From the NCBI GenBank assembly GCA_964495655.1, contig CAZBWK010000130.1:1-8837 (forward strand): a DNA stretch of 8,837 bases. Direction: 5' to 3'. The first letter of the stretch is position 1, and each line of letters opens with the position of its first letter. A program made the position numbers and the translations under genes. This document shows, one piece after another, positions 5,169 through 8,837 of the stretch. The notes below the pieces were generated by a model, which was not told the DNA's origin, made no database searches, and worked only from the letters and a program-made list of their open reading frames with translations. The DNA is from JAAYJR01 sp964495655. Its GTDB lineage: Bacteria > Bacteroidota > Bacteroidia > Bacteroidales > Prolixibacteraceae.

Positions 5169-6171
5169 ACCGTTTAACTACAACAGCATATATGCCCCTT
5201 ACTTTAAAAATTTCATCAAAATGAAACAGGCCCTGGGGGTAAATGTATTACGGACAAAGTGGATATTACTTGAGTTTGACAAGTTTTTTATCAGCACGGG
5301 AGTCCGGGATCTTTATATTACCGCAAGCCTGATCGACCTGTGGCGCAAAACCCGCGTCAATGACGGGCAGCGTACCATCTACACCAAGTATTCCGTCTGG
5401 TCACAGCTTTGCAAATATATGTGTCGTCTCGGCCATGAGTGTTATATTCCAAGGCTTCCAAAAGCTGTCAGCAAAAACAGCTTTACGCCCTATATCTTTT
5501 CTCACCGGCAAATGGAAGATATCTTTCAGGTATGCGATTCCCAGCAGTTATACGACAAACACATGTCGACGATCCTGTTTGTCATGCCGGCAATTGTTCG
5601 CTTAATGTATGGAACCGGGATTCGTGTCAGTGAAGCCTTATCCCTGAAGAATGAAGATGTTGATTTTAATCACCACTGCATCATCCTGAGAAAAACAAAA
5701 AACGGGGAACAACGGCTTACCCCGTTATCCGATACATTACAGAAAGTTCTTGAAGAATACCTGATAAACCGCAACAGGATGCCGATTCCGAAGGTGAGCG
5801 ATCCCAGTGGGTATTTCTTTGTCTCTCCAAGTGGTAACTTCTGCAGCGCCGGGAGTGTTTACTGTTGGTTCCGCAAGGTGCTTGCAGCATGTGGAATCCA
5901 ACATATTGGGAACCATCAGGGACCCTTTGTACACAGCCTGAGGCATACCTTTGCCGTGCATTCGCTGATGAAAATGACAAAGTCCGGCTGTGACCTCTAT
6001 TATACGTTGCCGATCCTGTCTACTTATATGGGGCACAAATCCATCGGTGCAACAGAACAGTATGTCCGATTAACCGAAGAAATGTACCCGGAATTGTTGA
6101 AGGATCAACGGGAGATATGCTCGTATGTTTTCCCTAGAATTAAAATGAAAGAACAAGATGGAAACAACTGA
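5161..6171 (+). CDS. ritB: RIT tyrosine recombinase B
   Basis: Second recombinase, 336 residues from ATG 5161. This start is preferred over in-frame ATGs further upstream because AAAGGAGG lies 7 bases before it and it overlaps the ritA stop by 8 bases, implying translational coupling. An N-terminal SAM-like domain (about 10-95, YAPYFKNFIKMKQALGVNVL) is followed by the catalytic domain (about 110-325). All active-site residues are visible: Arg155 (GTGIRVSEALSL), Lys178 or Lys180 (RKTKNGEQR), His258 and Arg261 (HSLRHTFAVH), His292 (YMGHKSIGAT) and Tyr301 (EQYVRLTEE). It should cut and rejoin DNA through a 3'-phosphotyrosine at the element's ends, probably as part of a complex with the other two recombinases. 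The last 14 bases overlap ritC. No lesion is seen. Confidence 0.92.
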   Translation: MSEPFNYNSIYAPYFKNFIKMKQALGVNVLRTKWILLEFDKFFISTGVRDLYITASLIDLWRKTRVNDGQRTIYTKYSVWSQLCKYMCRLGHECYIPRLPKAVSKNSFTPYIFSHRQMEDIFQVCDSQQLYDKHMSTILFVMPAIVRLMYGTGIRVSEALSLKNEDVDFNHHCIILRKTKNGEQRLTPLSDTLQKVLEEYLINRNRMPIPKVSDPSGYFFVSPSGNFCSAGSVYCWFRKVLAACGIQHIGNHQGPFVHSLRHTFAVHSLMKMTKSGCDLYYTLPILSTYMGHKSIGATEQYVRLTEEMYPELLKDQREICSYVFPRIKMKEQDGNN

Positions 6172-7183
6172 TTTTGCCAAACACCTGACAAACTTCCTTA
6201 CCAAATACCTGGCCGGGGAGCGTGGTGCCAGTCCGAATACCATCTGTTCTTACCGGGATACTTTCGTTCAACTAATCGGTTTTATGAAAAAGATAAAAGG
6301 AATTGAAGCACAACACCTGAAACTGGATTCACTGACAAAGGAAACCATTGTTGATTTCCTTTCATGGATCCAGGAAGAACGAAAATGCAGCAGTGCCACC
6401 CGCAATTACAGGTTGGCTGCCATCCATTCCTTTTTCTGTTACCTGCAATATGAATATCCTGAACGAATTTATCAGTGGCAGAGGGTGCTTTCCATAAAGG
6501 TACAGAAACACCAAAAAAAGAACATTAACTATCTGACCCTGGATGGAATAAAGCTGATCCTTGATCAGATTGATACTGCAACGGCAAATGGACGACGTAA
6601 CCTGGCGATGCTTGCCCTGATGTATGACAGCGCGGCAAGAGTAAGTGAACTTATAGACCTTAAACCATCGTCTGTCAGGCTTGAACCTCCTTGTATCGTT
6701 AAACTTACTGGTAAAGGAAGAAAAGCACGCATCGTTCCCTTACAGAATGAACAGGTTGTGTTGCTGAAAGTATATATGCAGGAGAATAAGTTGATGGAAC
6801 CATACGATAACCAGCACCCGCTATTTTTTAATTGTTGGGGTAAAAAATTGACACGATCAGGTATCAATTATATCCTGAAAACATACGCGGATATGGCCAG
6901 GAAAATCAATCCGTCACTGATTCCTGAGAGGATCAGTTGCCATGTGCTCCGAAGTTCAAAAGCAATGCATCTGTTACAGGCTGGAGTAAATCTTGTTCTG
7001 ATCCGGGATATATTGGGACATGTGTCGATCCAAACAACCGAGGTCTATGCCAGGGCTGATTCCAAACAAAAACGGGAAGCCCTTGAAAAAGCCTATGTGG
7101 ATGTGACTCCTGAAACAAGTAGAGAAAAGTCATGGGAAAAGGATAGTTCTTTGCTGGAATGGCTCAAATCTTTGAATGGATGA
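6158..7183 (+). CDS. ritC: RIT tyrosine recombinase C
   Basis: Third recombinase, 341 residues, XerC/D-like in layout. N-terminal SAM-like core-binding domain about 5-105 (FLTKYLAGERGASPNTICSY, FLSWIQEERKCSSATRNYRL), then the catalytic domain 120-315. Active-site residues seen: Arg161 (DSAARVSELIDL), Lys186 (LTGKGRKARIVPL), His262 and Arg265 (CHVLRSSKAMHLL), His288 (ILGHVSIQTT) and Tyr297 (EVYARAD). HVLRSS in place of the commoner HxLRHT is a variation at a position that is not catalytic. A charged tail (318-341) follows. The start at 6158 lies 14 bases before the ritB stop, consistent with coupled translation. The gene ends just before the right terminal region of the element; the palindrome ATCACGTGAT begins at the base after its stop codon. 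Confidence 0.92.
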   Translation: METTDFAKHLTNFLTKYLAGERGASPNTICSYRDTFVQLIGFMKKIKGIEAQHLKLDSLTKETIVDFLSWIQEERKCSSATRNYRLAAIHSFFCYLQYEYPERIYQWQRVLSIKVQKHQKKNINYLTLDGIKLILDQIDTATANGRRNLAMLALMYDSAARVSELIDLKPSSVRLEPPCIVKLTGKGRKARIVPLQNEQVVLLKVYMQENKLMEPYDNQHPLFFNCWGKKLTRSGINYILKTYADMARKINPSLIPERISCHVLRSSKAMHLLQAGVNLVLIRDILGHVSIQTTEVYARADSKQKREALEKAYVDVTPETSREKSWEKDSSLLEWLKSLNG

Positions 7184-7191
7184 TCACGTGA

Positions 7192-7202
7192 TTATGCAAA
7201 GC
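7192..7202 (+). repeat. Inner half-site at the right RIT end
   Basis: TTATGCAAAGC is the reverse complement of GCTTTGCATAA in the right terminal repeat (7258-7268), 55 bp away, mirroring the arrangement at the left end. It is preceded by the 10-bp palindrome ATCACGTGAT (7183-7192). The intervening bases 7203-7253 are AT-rich and carry no gene; AAAGCGGT here (7199-7206) also occurs near the left end (3820-3827). Confidence 0.75.
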
Positions 7203-7257
7203 GGTACTGTAAAGTGTTGGACGTATTTAATTGATATTCAAATAACCGTATTGTATC

Positions 7258-7287
7258 GCTTTGCATAACGATATGCAGCGCATAAAA
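7258..7287 (-). repeat. RIT right terminal inverted repeat with dyad core site
   Basis: Exact reverse complement of 3780-3809 over 30 bases. The core arms are GCTTTGCATA (7258-7267) and TATGCAGCGC (7272-7281) around a 4-base spacer. Beyond it the interrupted transposase resumes at once (AAC ATG TTC on the plus strand, encoding EHV on the minus strand). Confidence 0.9.
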
Positions 7288-8615
7288 AACATGTTCTACC
7301 ATCCATAATTCTTTATATTTCAAAGCAATTTCATCTGCCGGTATTTTCAAATTAGTTGTAAGAACCCACTTCCCATCATATCGCTCTTCCTGCTTTACCT
7401 TTGAGTCATCTATCCTGATCGCATCTTTGGTTACCTTAAGATACTTCTGTTAACCCTTGTTCCCGATCATTGATTTAGCGCCACTTTTAATCCTGTCCTT
7501 CAGACTCTCCAATATAGCATCTCTGTCTGCTTTATCTTTCCTGGCCTGCCTTGAATTCAAACATACAATATACCGGGAGTTATTAACCATTACTTCTTTT
7601 ACTTTCAATGGTGCCGGCGCTTTTGAAACCTTGATTTCCGGCACAACTTCCCGGTATCTCCCTGCCCTGGAAAGAACCTCGCTCTTTACATGGTTTACCC
7701 TTCGCATCCTTACTCCAAGTATGTAGTTAAGCCCTTTGGTTTCCAAAACCTCGATTGTGCCCCGACTTATCATTCCACGGTCAGCCACAACACACATTCT
7801 GTTAACCCCAAAGCGCTCGCGCAACCTGTCTGCCACCGGCAGAAGGGTATTGACATCAGCTGTATTACCCGGCCATATCTCACAGCAGAGCGGAAACCCT
7901 TTGTTATCAAGAACAGCCCCAACTACCATCTGTTTGCGGTCTGACCGATGATCTTTACTATTGCCATATTGGCCAATGTGATCTCCTCCATTACCTTCAA
8001 AATAAATGGATGTGGTATCGAAAAATACCAGCTCCAACTCGGTGAATAAATTGCGCCTTAGAGAAAACAGTTTTTCTTCAACAAGGTCCTTCACACATCG
8101 GGGATCAAATGGAGTTTTACCTGCCTGCTCATCAACAGGACTGCCAAGAAAGGCCATGGCACGATAAAAATGGTGCAGCGATAACCCCTCTGAACCATTA
8201 ATCCGGTAACCCTTCATCCAATAATCACATGAACGATCTGACCCGCTGATAAATAACCGGTGTAATACTGTCACAAATACGGCTCTTTCAACATCAAATT
8301 CAAATTTCCTTCCTTCAAGAAGATTGTTGATAACACTATGTATCCCGCTTTCCCTCCACAATTGCTCAAAGACCAGAACCGGTCCAATAATAAAAGATTC
8401 ACCCTTTGGATCACTACGGCCTGTAAGACACAGTATAACCTCCCGTGAATATTTTGACAAAGAACTTATTATTGACTCTATATCTCCCTTTTCCTGTAAC
8501 TGCTCCAACCTGCAAGGGTTGAAATTACCCTTTGCTTTACCTTTCTCCCCTCACGGTATGTTTGGACAATCTGTAGATATTTGTAGTCTCCCGTCTTTTT
8601 TAACCTGACAAACAT
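7288..8615 (-). pseudogene. IS1634-family transposase, N-terminal and central part
   Basis: DDE transposase of the IS4 superfamily, start ATG at 8613-8615 (MFVRLKKTGDYKYLQIVQTY). A one-base loss at 8512-8513 shifts the frame just after VISTL; restoring it gives STLGRLEQLQEKGD. The frame then runs to TAA 7450-7452, where GNKG-x-QKYLKV would normally have Tyr, and continues afterwards (RIDDSKVKQEERYDGKWVLT, KYKELWMVEHVF) to the RIT junction. Catalytic residues seen: Asp (FFDTTSIYFEG, codon 8017-8019), Asp (VVADRGM, codon 7780-7782) and Glu (MVEHVF, codon 7294-7296). GNSKDHRSDRKQMVVGAVLD, NYILGVRMRRV and the Tyr-rich tail fit the IS1634 family. With the C-terminal part the original protein had about 545 residues. 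Three separate lesions make it inactive. Confidence 0.88.
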
Positions 8616-8683
8616 GATATATTATTTTATCACTGCAAATATCTAATATATCCCCCACAAAATCAATAATTATATAAAATATT

Positions 8684-8694
8684 TTTGGCACTAC
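8684..8694. repeat. 11-mer TTTGGCACTAC at the right IS border
   Basis: Identical and in the same orientation as 3433-3443. It lies 69 bases upstream of the transposase ATG. Both copies sit at the limits of the transposase unit, so they probably mark subterminal or terminal IS sequence. Confidence 0.5.
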
Positions 8695-8706
8695 GTTTTT
8701 TTCAAA

Positions 8707-8837
8707 ATAGCAACTTATTCATCACAATTAGCTGATTATCAATACATATTTTTTTATCTTAACGCATTAACTGTAGAAGAAAAGTTTAAGGCTTAATGCC
8801 GTATGTCGCCACAAAAGGCCACAGACTGGTAATTCGA
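8707..8837. other. Right flank, no recognisable gene
   Basis: AT-rich up to about 8790, then a more balanced stretch to the window edge. Minus-strand frames entering from the right edge stay open only for about 15-20 codons. I recognise no product, and the sequence does not continue the signal peptidase gene cut off at the left IS border. Confidence 0.5.

Larger units (their letters stand above)
3780..7287 (+). mobile_element. RIT (recombinase-in-trio) element
   Basis: A 3.5-kb element with three tandem, overlapping tyrosine recombinase genes (3933-5168, 5161-6171, 6158-7183) between perfect 30-bp terminal inverted repeats (3780-3809 and 7258-7287). Three contiguous, translationally coupled tyrosine recombinases without other cargo are the definition of RIT elements, known from several phyla including Bacteroidota. 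It interrupts the IS1634 transposase in a T-run of the sense strand (minus strand). No clear target duplication is visible beyond the T-run itself. ritA has an in-frame TAA, so autonomous mobility is doubtful unless it is read through or supplied in trans. Confidence 0.9.
3397..8706 (-). mobile_element. IS1634-family insertion sequence, interrupted by a RIT element
   Basis: The outer of two nested elements. Its transposase lies on the minus strand in two parts (7288-8615 and 3440-3752). The borders are approximate: TTTGAAAAA (3397-3405) and its reverse complement TTTTTCAAA (8698-8706) form a 9-bp inverted pair and are the outermost candidates, while the 11-mer TTTGGCACTAC occurs in direct orientation at 3433-3443 and 8684-8694. 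A 9-bp direct repeat AAAATAGCA (3402-3410 and 8704-8712) could be a target duplication but overlaps the inverted pair, so the limits cannot be settled here. Without the inner element the IS would be about 1.8 kb, normal for the family. Confidence 0.6.

Noticed and set aside
3933..7183. Integron or conjugative-transposon integrase region.
   Set aside because: There is no attC array, cargo, excisionase or transfer gene; three overlapping recombinases with terminal inverted repeats fit a RIT element better.
4806..7452. Both ritA (4806-4808) and the transposase (7450-7452) have TAA where Tyr is expected, which could suggest stop codon reassignment.
   Set aside because: The propeller and thioredoxin-like genes end properly at TAA, and the signal peptidase and transposase carry frameshifts as well, so ordinary decay is simpler.
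1..8837. CRISPR array, tRNA or rRNA genes.
   Set aside because: No regularly spaced repeats beyond the pairs described, and no cloverleaf or rRNA-like sequence was recognised.

Overview
The window looks like chromosomal DNA of a Bacteroidota (probably Bacteroidales) bacterium. The AT-rich intergenic DNA, A-rich leaders with few Shine-Dalgarno sites, lipoproteins with Bacteroidales-type export signals and an NVEALA-type peptide gene all point that way. No chromosomal marker allows a finer placement.

Left part (1-3401): after a leader holding a probable orphan end of an IS21-family element comes a co-directional plus-strand cluster. It contains a small cysteine-rich peptide of the NVEALA type (333-572), a terminator-like hairpin, a 6-bladed beta-propeller lipoprotein (673-1800), a thioredoxin-fold lipoprotein with a CGMC motif (1840-2373), a DUF1573 lipoprotein (2447-2836) and a decayed type I signal peptidase gene (2858-3401). 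The signal peptidase has several stops and frameshifts but still shows its catalytic Ser and Lys motifs. My inference is that the set was once a peptide export, processing and oxidative-folding locus. Its peptidase is now dead, and the peptide gene itself seems to carry two compensating homopolymer frameshifts in its leader.

Right part (about 3397-8706): two nested mobile elements. The outer one is a minus-strand IS1634-family (IS4 superfamily) insertion sequence whose transposase is broken by a frameshift, an in-frame TAA and a 3.5-kb insertion. The insertion is a recombinase-in-trio (RIT) element at 3780-7287: three overlapping plus-strand tyrosine recombinase genes (ritA, ritB, ritC) between perfect 30-bp terminal inverted repeats. 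It entered the transposase gene exactly between the codons for the catalytic Glu and the conserved Lys of its C-terminal signature. ritA has one in-frame TAA; all other catalytic residues of the three recombinases are visible.

The most interesting non-coding structures are in and around the RIT element. Each terminus has a dyad core site plus an inner inverted copy of its half-site. A 13-bp stem directly precedes the ritA start codon. A perfect 34-bp palindrome sits at the left RIT/IS junction only, is not part of the interrupted transposase gene, and is unexplained.
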